Below are positions 44,777 through 58,236 of a DNA stretch of 64,000 bases, in pieces. Positions within the stretch are counted from its first letter, which is position 1. Each line of letters starts with the position of its first letter. The position numbers and the translations under genes were made by a program. Source of the DNA: Marsupella aquatica. Taxonomy: Eukaryota > Marchantiophyta. Where the stretch lies: contig OZ316891.1 of assembly GCA_973895155.1 (NCBI GenBank), positions 30,504,001 to 30,568,000 on the forward strand, in the 5' to 3' direction. Under the pieces are notes generated by a model. The model was not told the DNA's origin. It did not search any database and saw only the letters and a list, made by a program, of their open reading frames with translations.

Positions 44777-47700
44777 ACCCGTCAATTTCATTCACTTACT
44801 TAAATGTCATGCACGTGCCGGCAACGCAGGTTATTCTCGCAATCATTATAACGACGATGACTGTACTGACGTGGTATTTCTCAATAAAATATACTGAAAG
44901 GTCAGTCGGTATTGTTGCGGATGCTTTGCGGAACAACCTAGTCGAAAGAGCGGATGCTACCACCAATGCACTCCTTCGGAATGTTAATTTATCATCCACA
45001 GCGTTGGCAAGGCTCCTGAGTTCACCGCTCATTCCTGGCAATTATTCGTCATTTACGACGTTGGAAGAGCAGGTTGGTGCATTGCTGTTGCCCTCCTCAC
45101 TACCGGCGTTCTTATTCAATAATGTGAAGCTGTATGAAATTCTGTGTTTCAGTTCCTTATCATAGTTGTCTGAAAGTTACGACTCTGCGTTTGATCATGT
45201 CTCAAAGCTTCCGTCCGATGAAAGCTCTGTTGACATCTTGAAGGATGTTCAATATGTCCCTGATGATCGGACACAGTTCTACATTATTTAGAAAAGATAC
45301 GAAGGAGAGTGAGAACCTAGGAAATCTGTTGAAAACTGGAACAGTTCTTTAACACTACTTAGAAAGATGCCAAGCGGAATGAGAATCTAGGATATAGGAT
45401 CGCTGAAGACGTCTTCTCTTTTTCTTTTGTTGCATGAATGCTTACTATGGAACTCATACGTGGGGTTTTGCGTCAGGTGAGGCCAATTCTTTTCTCGGCA
45501 TACTCGGTCATTCCTAACAAAAATCTGGTTTCCTTCTTTGGGAAAAATGGATTATGTATCGCATATACATCGGAATTTGGCGGTGCATCAATGAGTTTTG
45601 CGAATTTCACTTACCTTCATCCGGAGGTAAGCAACACCTCTGCTGTCCCCGCGGACATTCCGTGGAGAACAGGGGAAAATCTAAGGGTAACTCGCCCGTG
45701 GTATAAATGGTATCGGCAGTCAGCAGATATTTCAACTGGATTGCCAACTGGAGCAGCGAGTTCCATATCACCGATACCATATTGGGCAGAAAATATTTTT
45801 AACAACACCTGGAGTACAGGACAAGCAGATTCGTGGGGGTTATTATCATCGCAAAGCAATGATCTTTTTATCCTCTCCTTGTCAGCCGTGAAGCAGGAGT
45901 CCGATTTAGATGCAGTCGGTGTTGCTGGAGTCGGGTTTTCCGTTTCTGAGATAGGCAAGTTGATCGATGACATCAATGTCGAAGGAGGAGACATATATGT
46001 CACCACTGTAGACGGAAAGCTACTGGTTCAGACGAAAGTGCCAGTCAATTACGAAATTGATAGTAAGCTGGGAACTCCATTGCTGCCCAGCGCTGCCATG
46101 TCCAACAACTCAGTGGTGGAAGGGGCTGCGAGATATTTAGCTTCAGTCCCCGGTAGAAATGCAACACAATCGTATCAAGCGAATAACGTCAAAATTGGGG
46201 GAAGAGATTATGTGCTGAACAGCTCTCCTGTTGAGATTTCGCAGACCACCTTGGTAACAAATCCCGAGCTTGTAATTTTTTTCATTCTGCGACAACTATC
46301 GATATGGCTTATGTGTAATACGATGACTGGGACTTTGTCTGTTCCTAGTGGGTGACGAATGTCCAGACTGACAAGGGATTATAGAGTTTGCGGGTAGTTT
46401 TTTTGGATTAATTTCGGTGTAGCAGCTGTACTGGTGTGTTTGGTTTTGATGCTGAAGTCCATATCTGAACGGCTGTTGATGCTCACAGGTCTGTGTTATT
46501 CTAATACCACGTAATAGCCTCTGGGGAATGAGTGACAAAAGGAGCCACGTTGTATTCGCATTGCTATTGACGCTGTCTCTCAGCGTGGGTTTACTAGGCT
46601 GTTTCTTCATCGTCCTTCTGACAAGGGGAATCAGTTCCGAAATGCGCTTACGAGCAGCAATTATTAAACAGTTGGAGGCTACTAAGGAAGCTGAGAATAA
46701 AAGCAGTCATAAGAGCATCATGTTTGCCAGTATGAGTCATGATCTTCGGACGCCTCTCGCCGCTATCTTGGGTCTCATTGACCTTTGTCTCTGTGATGCT
46801 ATGGAGTCATCTGAACTGGAGTCAAATCTCTCCCAGATGAAGTCATGTGCTACCAATCTTCTAGGTTGGTTTCCTCTTTACTTCTGGAGAGCTGAAGATG
46901 TCCTGTATTATTCGAAGGAATCTTTACAAATTTTGCGTCTCGTTGTGTTTTGCACCAACAGTTGAGAGAACTTTGTCTGCCACTTTCGAGTGAAGAGACA
47001 GCTGGTAACGAATTCTTGACAGGATTTGACATCTTAGTTAGTCTTCGTAGTACGGCCTTATCTCCTAAGTATTCGGCATTCCTGACATTTGATTTGTGTG
47101 GACAGATATTCTCAATTCAATTTTGGACATGAGTAAAATTGAAGCGGGGAAGCTTGAATTGGAAGAATCGGAATTCGATCTCTTGGAGGTTCTTGAAGAA
47201 GCAGTGGAAATGTTCGCCGTGGTGGGCATGATCAAAGGACTTGACGTTGTTCTAGACCTTCCAGACGACTCTATCGAAACGTCACCAATGGTCTTGGGTG
47301 ATCCTGGTCGAGTTAAGCAGCTTCTGTCTAACCTGCTAAGCAATGGAGTGAAATTCACAAATTCTGGCCATGTGGTGTTGCGGGCGTGGCGAAAACCAAA
47401 TATCCAAGCTGATGTGGGTACTGGTGAGGATAACAGGAAGGGATTTTATCGATTTTTTTGGAGCTGGTGCTCCTGGTGCTCCAGCAGGCAAGTGAGGGCC
47501 TGCAACAGGCACATAGAAGGCGACAGTAGTCTTTCAAATTACAGTGTGGACATTGTGGACTATGAATTCGAAGTTGATGATACAGGAAAAGGTATTCCAC
47601 GCAGTAGATGGAACGCAGTTTTTGAAAATTTTGTGCAGGTGGACAACTCAGTCCCGAGAACTCACGGTGGTACAGGACTTGGGCTTGGCATTGTCAGATC

Positions 47701-50060
47701 ACTGGTGAGATTCATATTCCAGCAGCATTTGCTTCTGTAGAGTGAATGCTTTAAGTTAGGAGGTTCGTGTCTTGCAGTGTGACGAAATCACACACGGGGC
47801 AGAAGGGAGACATTCCTGTTAGCCTGTCTCCTTTTTTAATCCATGGATGTTTGCCTGTTTAAACTTTCAAAACCTCTTGACATACTCATGCTAGGTGGGA
47901 GGATGTCGCTGAGGTTTGGATTATCACTATTCTGCCTCATAAGTTTGTCGAACTTTGGATTATGACTGACTTATCTCACTCGCGCACGCTCGTTAATCTA
48001 ACTTTCAGGTACGACTAATGGGTGGCGATATCAACGTTGTTGAAAAGGACGAACCGGGAGAGCCTGGCGCCCGCTTCAGATTTAACCTTCTACTTCAAGT
48101 GAATCGGGGCTCCATGGCTAACACTAATGCAGAGTCTGGGTATACGGAGGACTTTAAATCCAAATCTCTAAACAGGGAATCTGACCCTGTAAGACTCGCA
48201 GAGATTGGCACCAGTCGACCTATCAGTGGACCAGTGGGTGGACCAGTGAGTGGCTTCAGCTCTGAAGTTCCAGCGGCATCGCAACCACTGGAAATTTCTC
48301 CATACTGTTACAGTGCTAGACAGGTAGAAGGTGTGCATGTGCTGCTCGCCATGCAAGGGCAGGCAGGAAAGAAGGCTGCAAAGCAGTGGATGGAGCGTCA
48401 CGGCTTACAGGTGTGGACAGTTAGTCATGAAGACGAGTTCTTGCCCACCTTGGAGAAAATCAAGTTTGAGGTGTTCTGCGACGAGAGCTTTTATTGCCCA
48501 GAATGTTTGGAGATATCTCCTGGAGAGCAAGGTTTTGAGACCTGGGGGCCTGATAATCCCATTCAACCATCTGAACACGAGCTCACGGCAATTCCCAGTA
48601 GTAGGAAGATGTCTGTTGAAAAGTCCGGGCCTCGACTTTTACTTGTTATCGATGTAGCTATGGTTTCTAGTTTCTTAGAAAGCCTTAGTGTCAGCTTGCA
48701 AAGTGCCCTGACACAAGGAGACATGAATTCCCTATCAAAGGTTGTTTGGTTGGTCACACCGAACACTCCGAGCGTTATTCTCCAAACATTAAAGCAGGGC
48801 ACACTGCCTTGTGATCTTATGCTGCACAAACCCCTTAATGTCTCACGATTAAGAATTATCTGGGACCATGTTATTCAAAATAGAGAGCTTGGTAATACCG
48901 GTCAGAACACCGTAAGTTATGTTGGGAGTCCGCTTGGTGACTTCCAGGGAATAGCTCCCCCTCCTAGCCCAATGAATCATGGAGCATCTCAAAGGGATCC
49001 CCCGGACGACCCTAGTGGAGAATTGTTCACTGGAAAATCTGGTGGAGATGAACGCGCAGATATACATCAAGGGATGAACAAGTTATCGACGCCCCCTGCG
49101 ACTGCTGACACATCAACAGATTCTGCAAATACGGACACGCAACCTCTTGTTCAGACCTGGAGTAGTCCTAGTCCTGATGTTGGACCATTTCCAAGGATCA
49201 GATCTAGGGAAAGCAACATAATGGGGCCGCCCAATTCCTTGAAAGGAATGCACATTCTTGTAGCTGAAGATAATCCGGTGTTACAAAGACTCACCAAAAC
49301 AACACTGGTCCGGCTTGGGGCAAGTGTGGAGTGTGTTGACAACGGCCTGGAGGCAGCTCAGTTGGTCCTAGCCAACTTACCCAGGAAGGGGTCCAGTCGA
49401 TCCGCCTCATTTGGGAGTCTTAGGAGAGTCAGAAGTATCTCAAGGGATCAGATCGAAGAAGAAAATCCGCCTCTTACAAAGCGACCCTTCGACATGGTTC
49501 TGATGGATTGTCAGGTGAACACTCTTATCGTCGTTATCTACGGACTGTCGTGAAGCTCCTCTCTTTGCGTTGAGAATCCAACATGTCCATTTTAGTTAGA
49601 ATTATTGTGGAGCATAGACTTAAAATTTAAGTTCTCGAGAAGTTTGTAAGACTATAATTTACGTCCTATCTGCTCTGTGTCCAATTACACTCCAAAGATT
49701 TGTCAGACCACGATTTTTTGTTTGCTTTTGGACTGGATAAGGTAGGATTGAACGTGTCTTGCAATAGATCTGTGATGTGCTCCATAACTCTTACCCGTTG
49801 CGGTCTAACGCGAGTGTTCTTCGATCTGTGCTCAGATGCCCGTGCTTGATGGATATGGAGCGACCCAACAGATTCGAGAGCAGGAGAAGCTTTTAGGATG
49901 GCGCACACCTGTTATCGCCCTCACTGCGCATGCAATGTCGAAGGATGAGAGCAAGTGTATAGAAGCAGGCATGGATTTTTACCTTACCAAGCCCCTTGCC
50001 ACCAAAGCCTTGCTGACTGTGGTGGCCAGGATAAATGCCAATGCAAACAAGCAGAGCTAA
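44752..50060 (+). CDS. CKI1: CKI1-like hybrid sensor histidine kinase, 6 exons
   Basis: CKI1-type kinases feed phosphate into the His-to-Asp relay used by cytokinin signalling without binding cytokinin. Exons read: 44752-45072, 45477-46253, 46489-46864, 47106-47704, 48009-49514, 49836-50060, all phase-consistent, giving 1267 residues. A membrane segment at ~25-44 and another at ~387-410 bracket an extracellular sensor region (RPILFSAYSVI, GKLIDDINVEGGDIYVTT). The transmitter has the H box SMSHDLRTPLAAILGL (His ~450), N box LLSNLLSNGVKFTN (~571), G1 VDDTGKGIP, F box FENFVQV and G2 GGTGLGLGI. A ~400-residue linker precedes a receiver with AEDN, the acceptor Asp in LMDCQMP (~1191), TPVIALTAHAM and the Lys of TKP. 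DILNSILDMSKIEAGK and the spacing from N to G1 box fit CKI1 better than AHK receptors. The start could also be the ATG at 44809. Confidence 0.9.
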
Positions 50061-52433
50061 CCACGCGCTATCCATTCCCGCCAACACGGTGGAAGGAAAT
50101 TTGAGATACTACATCACATGTATAGAAAATGTTGGATGAATTAGTATGGGCCCAAATGCTGGGTTCAGGAAATGTTGCACGCCCTAGGTTAACCATTCAA
50201 AGTGGAAGTCATATGATGGATGCACAGAGTATACGGGTGGGACTTGGTAAGGAAAGGCGGAATTCTGATCCACCTTGAACTAGGGTATTTTATTTCCGTG
50301 ATGAAGTTTTGGAGGCCTCTGAAGTAAAAACTCCATACCTTAGGTGGTTGGTCTCAGATCCCAGCCAGAGTGAAACTGTAATCACCGCCATTTCATTCGT
50401 TTGGAATAGGCGGACGGCTTTAGATTCCATGTAATTGTTAGCAGAGAGCGAGGGATGCATGCCTTTATTGTTAAAGGCAAATTTAACTGATGTCATGAAT
50501 TGGACCCCCTCGGGAGATGATTGTACTTTTTTAACTGTCCTCTCATTTGTGACAATCGCTGCTGTAAAGCATAGCTGTATTGAATCTGCTCAACACGAGT
50601 TCCCGTGCCAAGGGAGCACTGGCGGAGTCATTTGTGGTTCTAGGAACATCACTCAAACGAGTTTGTCCCCTCAAAATTTTGTATATGGGATAGTAGATTA
50701 CGTCCGTCTATCATTTCCAGATGCTGCGATGGGCTTGAGAAGTGAAAAGCTGTAACGTCCAATCGTCCGTCCTCGGTCAATCGTCCTTGTTTATTCTAAA
50801 GCCATTCTGCACTGAGTCTCGAATTACTTACTTCTAGTGCACACTGCATGTTGTACGTCGCACTGGGTATTCTGCATGCATGCGTCCTCAGCAGTTCTTT
50901 CATTGGCTGTGGCTATCAACATAGTTTGCAGTAGATGGATAAATGTGAGAAGGGAGGTCCAACGAAATTGCGTCATGAAGCTAAATTGTGGGCCCGAAAT
51001 GTCTCAAAGATCCCCGATTGGAATGTAGGTACAGCACTGTGCGGTAAAAAGCATATTGCAAGTTGGGAATGAAACGGCACCCACCTTCTAAATTTGCCCT
51101 TTAGTTGGGGCCCCACCTCCAGCTGTGAGTAGATAAGAAAACGAAAACACAATGCATTAGTCTTGAGCTCTTTGTCAAAAGCTCACGATCGACGTACTAC
51201 ACAGTTGACAACTACTTCCTTTTTTTGGTTTGTTTTAAATGCATGCTTACGATAGACGCACAACACAGGTCACAACTACTTCCTCTTTTATTGTTTGTTT
51301 CGAAAGCATACGCTACTGACCAGTAAGAAGGCCATACGAGAACGAGTCCCAATCTTGACCAGAATGGACCCAACCAATACACATCCTTGGAGAGGGGAGA
51401 AAAGTAATACAGACCTAAACATGCCTGGAGTCACACCTACTTCCAAACTTTTACCCTCAAGAGAGTAATATAAGAACGGAATGGAACAGATAATTAATAA
51501 AACTGGTGTAGTATTGGTGCACAGTCCTTTGTCATGGCTAGGAGAATAGAGCCACATTTAATACAGGTTACAACTAGGTTAAGCCAAACCCAAGAAACTA
51601 AATATGTATGATCCAAGTGAAAGGAATGCTTAAATACAGTATTTGGCAGCAGAGGGGAATTTATCGATTGGGACTATGATGATGCAAATTAAATAATCAT
51701 ATCAGTGGGGAGGAGTATGCCACTCCCTTATTAGACTGGTACAGAGTAGGTTTTAATTGCAGCCATTTCGTGAGGTCTGAAAAGGTTCAAAAGAAAAGAA
51801 AAAGAGAAACCACTTTTGAGTAAGCCGCGTCACTAGTTTGCAGACGGGAATATCCCTGGTTTATATTTTGTATTTTTCCAATACAATTCCTACAACTTCT
51901 GAGAAAATGACTGAACAATAAATACCATAGAATTATGGATACATGCTCCAAAGACCTGTCTGTTTAACGTGAGAACTCTTATCTCTAATTTTCCCCTTTT
52001 TGCACAACAAAACTTAAAGTTTCCTTGCACGTGGATCATACAAAATATTGGATAATCAACGGCCACCTCATATTTTCATGGTTGAGAATGTATTTGTCCA
52101 GAGAGGTATGAACGGATAGACGGACCATAGTGAGGGACATGGAAGGACTGGGGAGAGGACATGAACTCAAAATAAGGGTTCGGGGCAAAGACTGGTTGTA
52201 GAGTAACATGACACATTGCCTAGGTGCCTCTTGTTCTATTTGGATCTGAGTTTCCAAATGGGATTTGAAGGGGTAAACAAATCGTACTAATTATAGATTT
52301 CAAGCTAGGAAATCCAAGTAAACATTCGAAGGCTTAAAAGTCACATCCCTCGTATCCTTGTTCTTCGTTTTTTCCGGCCTCCAATATTTTTGAAGTTTAC
52401 AAATAATTAAATTTCCTTCATTTGGGCCATCAA
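50061..52433. other. Gene-free interval after the histidine kinase
   Basis: The first several hundred bases are probably the 3' untranslated region of the kinase. Frames such as 50435-50755 show no family resemblance. Nothing else was recognised. Confidence 0.45.
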
Positions 52434-52506
52434 GGGGATGTAGCTCAGATGGTAGAGCGCTCGCTTAGCATGCGAGAGGTACGGGGATCGATACCCCGCA
52501 TCTCCA
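52434..52506 (+). tRNA. tRNA-Ala (AGC anticodon)
   Basis: The 73-base sequence folds as a full cloverleaf. The acceptor stem GGGGATG pairs with CATCTCC, including the G3-U70 wobble that identifies tRNA-Ala. The anticodon stem CTCGC/GCGAG encloses a TTAGCAT loop with anticodon AGC at 52467-52469, and the T arm is CGGGG/CCCCG with TCGATA. It contains no intron and does not encode CCA. Confidence 0.98.
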
Positions 52507-52514
52507 GTTGCCAT

Positions 52515-52880
52515 TTTTTTTCTGCTTTGTGAGCTCCAACTTCACCTGCAGTTGAAGAGTTAATTTCCATCAGCTAACACTCTTTTTTGTCTCTGATTTC
52601 TGGAGTTGATTTCGTCGTTTTGCACTCTTCACCTGTATGATTCAGAAGTTGATGGCACCTCAAAGGATGGCTACCTGAAAGCTCCAAGTGCTGTTTTTTC
52701 TGCTCTGTGAGCTCCAACTTCACCTGCAGTTGAAGAGTTGATTTCCATCATCTAATAACACTCCTTTTGTCTCGGATTTCTGGAGTTGATTTCGTCGTTT
52801 GTCACTCTTTACCTGTATGATTCAGAAGGTGACGGCACCTCAAGGATCGCGAGGATGGCTACCTGAAGGTTGCTAGTTTG
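52515..52880. repeat. Tandem duplication of ~178 bp after the tRNA
   Basis: Copies begin near 52515 and 52694. They share GTGAGCTCCAACTTCACCTG, TTCTGGAGTTGATTTCGTCG and CCTGTATGATTCAGAAG with small differences. No coding content is apparent. Confidence 0.9.
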
Positions 52881-54740
52881 AAAGTTGCTAGGGTGAAAGT
52901 TTGCTGGCCTTGTTCGGAGGCTCAAATTCTACACTTTGAGGACTGTCTTTGAAGAATTGCAACAGTCAGTACCTTAGTGCCCCCGATCTTTGATGCGTAA
53001 ACTTGATGCTGGAGTCCCACACTCGGACGAATTTTAGGGATGGATTGCCCGAAACATCGAATTGCAGAAACACGGCTGAGGGTAGGGGACGATCGGATTG
53101 GAACTAGCTGCAAGTGCAGAAATTGCCGACTTTTTTTGGGTGGGGTATTACATTCCAGAGCTGCTACAAACTTCAGGCCCATCATATCCAGAATCACAGT
53201 GGTCTGAGCCAAAATGAAGCTCAAACAATTGAAAAGTTAGGAAAAACGGATCTGGTTTGTTCCAATTTCTATCGCAGGGTTTAGGGTTAAAGGTGGACTG
53301 AGTTTCTGTTTCCCCAGTGGCAAATCTGAAAATATGCTGATGAGTTTCTCGCTTATTAGACTACCTGCCATGGGGACAGAAGGCTTCTTCAGTGGTATTC
53401 TCTGAGCTGGTGGGTCCCAAGTACCACATGCACGCTATCGATCTCTTCACCAAGTGATTCAGGGCAAAGATAACAGAATGCCAGGCATTGCTTGTCTTTG
53501 GATCTCTAATCCGGATCCTCGACCATATTCGCTGTTGCAAGTTGCAACCTCCTCAAAGTACTAAAATGTAACGAGCATGAGTGCACTTCTCAAGATTCCC
53601 CTAGCATGTCTTCTCCACTGACACGATAATGCAAGCCCCACAAAGTATTTTCATGGAGGCCATGTCTGTGCCGTAGTACCGAAGTCCTTTTGGAACAATT
53701 GCGAGTACCGAAGTCCTTGTGGAACAATTGTGGGGCCGGCCTGTGGAGTGCAAGATCAAATGGTGATCAAGAAAGAATAATTGATCGGTAAGAAACTTAC
53801 CAGGTAAGGTAACTCAACAAATATAGTCTTTGCGATTTTAAAGTGAAGACTCACAGGATCTTGACTGGATAGATGTTTTCAGGCCCACACGCGGAAACTG
53901 CAAAAAGCTACGAATCCATATCTCGGTGCTTTCATGTCAGCGGCATGCAAACCCACTGGGATCGACGCTCATTGGTTTGGCATTTGAGTGCACCAGCCCA
54001 ATCAAATTTAGCAAAGGCTATCATCATCATGATGCCTGGTCCGTTCCCGATTGGCCGTCCACCACAGTGCGCTGTGTCGAATTCGAGCTACATGGAGCTC
54101 TTCCTCAATTAGTTTGTCGGTGAAGCTATGTGATATCTGCATCCTATGTATGTCTCGAACCTGTTGTTTCCCTTTCTTTTTCTGCTCTGAAAAACCTACA
54201 GTATATCTGTGACCCTGACCAAACCCAACTCATGTTCCAAGAAGGTTTTTTGGGGCCTCTTCCCCTTCCTTTGCCCCCATTTAATGGGTTGCATTGCCAT
54301 TGGGACCATGTCTCACGGTTTGGCATTTTTTCCTTTTAGCATTGTGATATATATTTTTGGTTTGAAACTATTGGTCAACACATTCTCGTGGGTCAAGTGG
54401 GCGCCGATGCACATTGTGCAAAGCAGTTTTTGGTGCGGATGCCGGTGTGGTGACTGTCCGAGTTGCTGATGGTCATGCTTTGCAGGAACCACAGAATTTT
54501 GGTCTGCGACCTGGCCTGCAACGTCTTGGTCATGGGAAACCTCCAGAAATGAGCTGGTTTGAGATGCCGTAGTAGTGCTCAGCCCATGTCGTAACCCCAC
54601 CTTCTGTATATCTAGAATAGACTAAACAACAATCAAAGACAGTTTTCAACATTTTAATCAAAGTTCCTGGATTAGTACTAACTGAAAACGTATTCACTAG
54701 GAACAATGGGAAATAATGCACAGCTTGCCTACCCCAGCCC
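52881..54740. other. Interval without a supportable gene
   Basis: A frame at 53926-54123 reads plausibly like protein (LAFECTSPIKFSKGYHHHDA) but has no recognised domain and no joinable exons. It could be a gene fragment. A small local duplication is present at 53676-53726 (TACCGAAGTCCTT). Nothing else was identified. Confidence 0.3.
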
Positions 54741-54744
54741 CCCC

Positions 54745-55065
54745 TAAAGTATATCCATGTCCCACTTGCAGCTTGCACCTCTTTACAGTACATCCATGTC
54801 CCACTTGCAGACTTAGTTATATCTACATCTCACTTGCTGAATGAGTTACTACACTAGATGTGAACCATTACCTCATCACATTATTGCACTAGATGTGGAC
54901 CATTAGCTATCACTCTATGTCCCACTTGCACACTTAGTTACATGCATGTCCCACTTGCACACTAAGTTACATGTGTCCTCCGCACATGCACACTAAGTTA
55001 CATGCATGTCTCAATTGCACACTAGTTAGGACACAAGATGTGGACCATTAGCTCATCACTCTATG
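54745..55065. repeat. Irregular tandem repeats of ~25-35 bp
   Basis: ATGTCCCACTTGCACACT followed by AAGTTACATG recurs about seven times with variation. A longer unit, ACTAGATGTGGACCATTAGC, is interspersed three times. Confidence 0.85.
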
Positions 55066-57767
55066 GCAATGGTATATCATTTTCCTCTTTTTAGGTTTTT
55101 GGAGTTTGTATTTTGCCCTCTTCTTTTGAATTTGGTGTTTGTCCTCTCTGGACCTTGTTTGCCCTAGTTACCCGAGTCTTTGTTTAATTGGTCCTTTGTA
55201 CTGGTACTAAATTAGTCCTATGTAGTCAAACGTGGGTAGGTGACAAAGGGCCACAAGACCCTTTTTATTTTTTCATTTTTCTAGGGTTTTGCGAGGGGTT
55301 TTGGGGATTACTTTTGCACACTTCTTTTGAGTTTGCTTCATTGCGCTTTGTTTGGCCCTTTTTTGTAAATAAACTTAGAATATCAGTGTATACTGAAATA
55401 AAAACTAAAGAGGCCAGACAAGTGACTAAATCAAGACGAGAGTGAAGAACCAATTGTATATGATGAAGGAAACAACTGCACTCACTGTTCACCTCTATTA
55501 GTGCTATGAAAGAATTAGTGAATGTGATCTCAAGCCAAAAGTAACACTAATTCACATCAGTTTTACAAAATCATGTTTTTTTGGCTTTTGTTTAACCTTT
55601 GAGTAACAAATGTGGATATAACAACTACAGAACTGTTCAGTGCATCACCATTTTGGAAGTATTTTCTTGTTTGCCATTGTGGCAATTGTTACACTGATAC
55701 GCGGAGGGGATGCTAGGAATATTCTTTGTCTAGTTGTTGTAGATTAATCCCTAATTGTCAGATCTGCATTGATGTAAGTAACTATGACTATTAGATTCTG
55801 GCTTATGGGGACTGTGGCCACTTCCACCAGGCCACAGACCCACTACAGATTTTGTCCTGGATCTGAAGTAGCTGGATTTTCTGTCTGGCTAATTGATCCA
55901 GATAATTTGTGCCCAAAGTGGAGAACATTTTTGAGAGAGGTGGAATCTAGTGAGTTTTTGTCACTAGCTTCGAATTTGTGTAGGGCTCGCCAGGAGCATT
56001 GATTAGGGAAAGGAAGGGATTTCTAGAGTGAATGCATGCAACTGAACTGAGCTCTGCCCAAAAAGTACAGCATTAAATTAACCCAAATAGCTTTAAGAAA
56101 CAAGAAGCCAAGAGTAGACACACAAATTTCTTTACCAAAACTAGCAGGGTTCACTTTGGAGCTCTATAAGACTTTTCAGTTTGTAGCTCAGCAGAGCTTT
56201 AGCTCATTGTTTGGGGATTCTTGGGCTGTTTTGGCTCCTGGGCCTCTTGTTCTATGACAGTGTTATATATATATGGTGAGAAACACTGAAGTTGGTGTCA
56301 GTGCAAAAGGAACTTACCATTAGGCTGATCCTAACTTGCTTTGATGTAACCTAACCCGGATTAAATTAGGTTAGGTGGGCAATTAGAGGTTAATCAGCTT
56401 TGTACATTTATTGCCGGATTAGTGACACATGCATGATGTACTACTCAATCAACAAACTAATATGGTGCCTGAGATATGGATGGCAAAATGAATTCTATGA
56501 AACCAATCAAATCCGATTTGGGTCTGTGCTGGTTGTTAGGTGTCTACTTGAGCTGTCAAGATAGGTGTGGGTCTGCGCAATTGATTTTGGCTGTGGAATA
56601 TGATAGCATTGGTTTGGGTAAGTGCTAGGCTCAAGGTGCTAGGTGCCTACTTGAGTTGTCAAGGTACTTGTGGGTCTCCCTCAATTTCTTTTGGCTGTGG
56701 AATATTATAACATTTGAATACATTAGCATTAATTAAAAATATCAATTTCATTAATATGAATCTGCATTAATTAACATGAATTACAAAATAACTACATAAT
56801 TATATCAAACAACATGATGTCCAAACACATTGGATCAGTCTGAAAATGAATTGTGGGACTCCTAATCAATTTGGTATCACAAAAAAAAGAATCACTAGAA
56901 TGTGTTTGGCCCGCGTTGAGACCTTTGTTATCTACACAGATTGTTAGTTAACTTCTTAGCATACCTCCATTGCCTACACTGCTCATACACATTACTTACA
57001 ATGTCTATATATATTTTTCAATCAATGACCAATGTAGATTATAGAAGTATCAAATACTTGGATACTGATCACATATATCCTCCATAATATCTAAAAATTG
57101 TTTGGAATGCAGTGAGTCTCATAGACCATCACTATATGTAAACTAATGAAAACTACCTACAAGAAACCTAATTCCTATTTACCCATTGTTATTTCACTTT
57201 TCCCAAAAAAAAAATCCTTAAACCAATTTTAAGTTTCTTGATCGATTAATTTTTCTGTTTAGTGAGTATTGTTCACTCACATTGACCAGGGCACTGGTTT
57301 CTGCTTTGACCACAACCAACAAAACTTATGCAAAGATGTCAGACAATACAACCCCATATACCACTATTCACATGTTTTGAAGAGCGAGTAATTATAAAAT
57401 TGCATTGTATCCAAAATAAATCCACCAAAATTTGCTACAGTAGTATGATAATATTTTCTTCTCCATGATTTAACAATTAATTTAACCCCCAAAAATATCT
57501 TCTTAAACAAAATAAATTATCACTTTTGCTCAGTTCATGAAGAAAATATCTTTCCAAAACATATTTTCCCACTGTCAAGTAGGAAGTTTGAATATCAAGG
57601 AATTAAGTTCAATGGTCACCGACAACATTATCTTGGATTTATCTCACAATTTCCAACATTTATGACTCATCTCAAGTATAAATCTATTTCATCAAGGAAT
57701 GATGTACTTCCCTCAATGTGAAATGGGGACAAAAAATTATTAAACTATATTTTCATTATAATCTTGG
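55066..57767. other. AT-rich gene-free interval
   Basis: No domain or exon chain is recognisable. A frame at 55784-56002 is probably chance. Within it, 56524-56607 and 56632-56714 are diverged copies of one ~85 bp sequence, sharing CTACTTGAG(C/T)TGTCAAG and TTTTGGCTGTGGAATAT. Confidence 0.45.
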
Positions 57768-58088
57768 GGAGGTCACTATATGGAGGGCCATACATCACGT
57801 ACAAAGTTTTAGTGTTTGACCCCCTAAGTTATAAGTGAATTTATTCATTTTTGCAAAACCTATTCTTTCTTTAAATTTTGCCATTTTTTAACTAAAAAAC
57901 CCTAAAAACTTTAAAGGAATACTTTTTATAATTAAACAAGCCTATTTGTCCTTTAAAGCCAACCAGTCAATAAAACATGCCCTATGTGTTCTTCCACAAA
58001 ATTTTAGAAGTCTTTTGCCACACTCATTTAAATGAGCCTATACTTTGTCACACGTGATGTGCCACTTCTGTGGAAGTGATCCCCCCGA
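57768..58088. mobile_element. Probable degenerate MITE (~320 bp)
   Basis: Imperfect terminal inverted repeats of ~39 bp run from CTTGGGGAGGTCACT to ATCACGT at the left and back from CACGTGATG to GATCCCCCCGAA at the right. The outline matches the clearer element at 59819-60103. The inside is non-coding and AT-rich. Confidence 0.5.
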
Positions 58089-58236
58089 ATTTATAATTTT
58101 TCTAGATTTATAAGACTTATGGGGGTCACAATATTGTCATAGATGCACCTATCCACCTGCAAAAGGGTACTCATAAGCATTAGTTATGATGCAATAATTG
58201 AAAACAATAAATTATCAACCTAGCCCTAAACTCTAA

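Noticed and set aside
54745-55065. Short repeated blocks considered as a CRISPR array
   Set aside because: Repeat length and spacing vary, the spacers are themselves repeated, and this is a plant nuclear context; it is an ordinary irregular tandem repeat.
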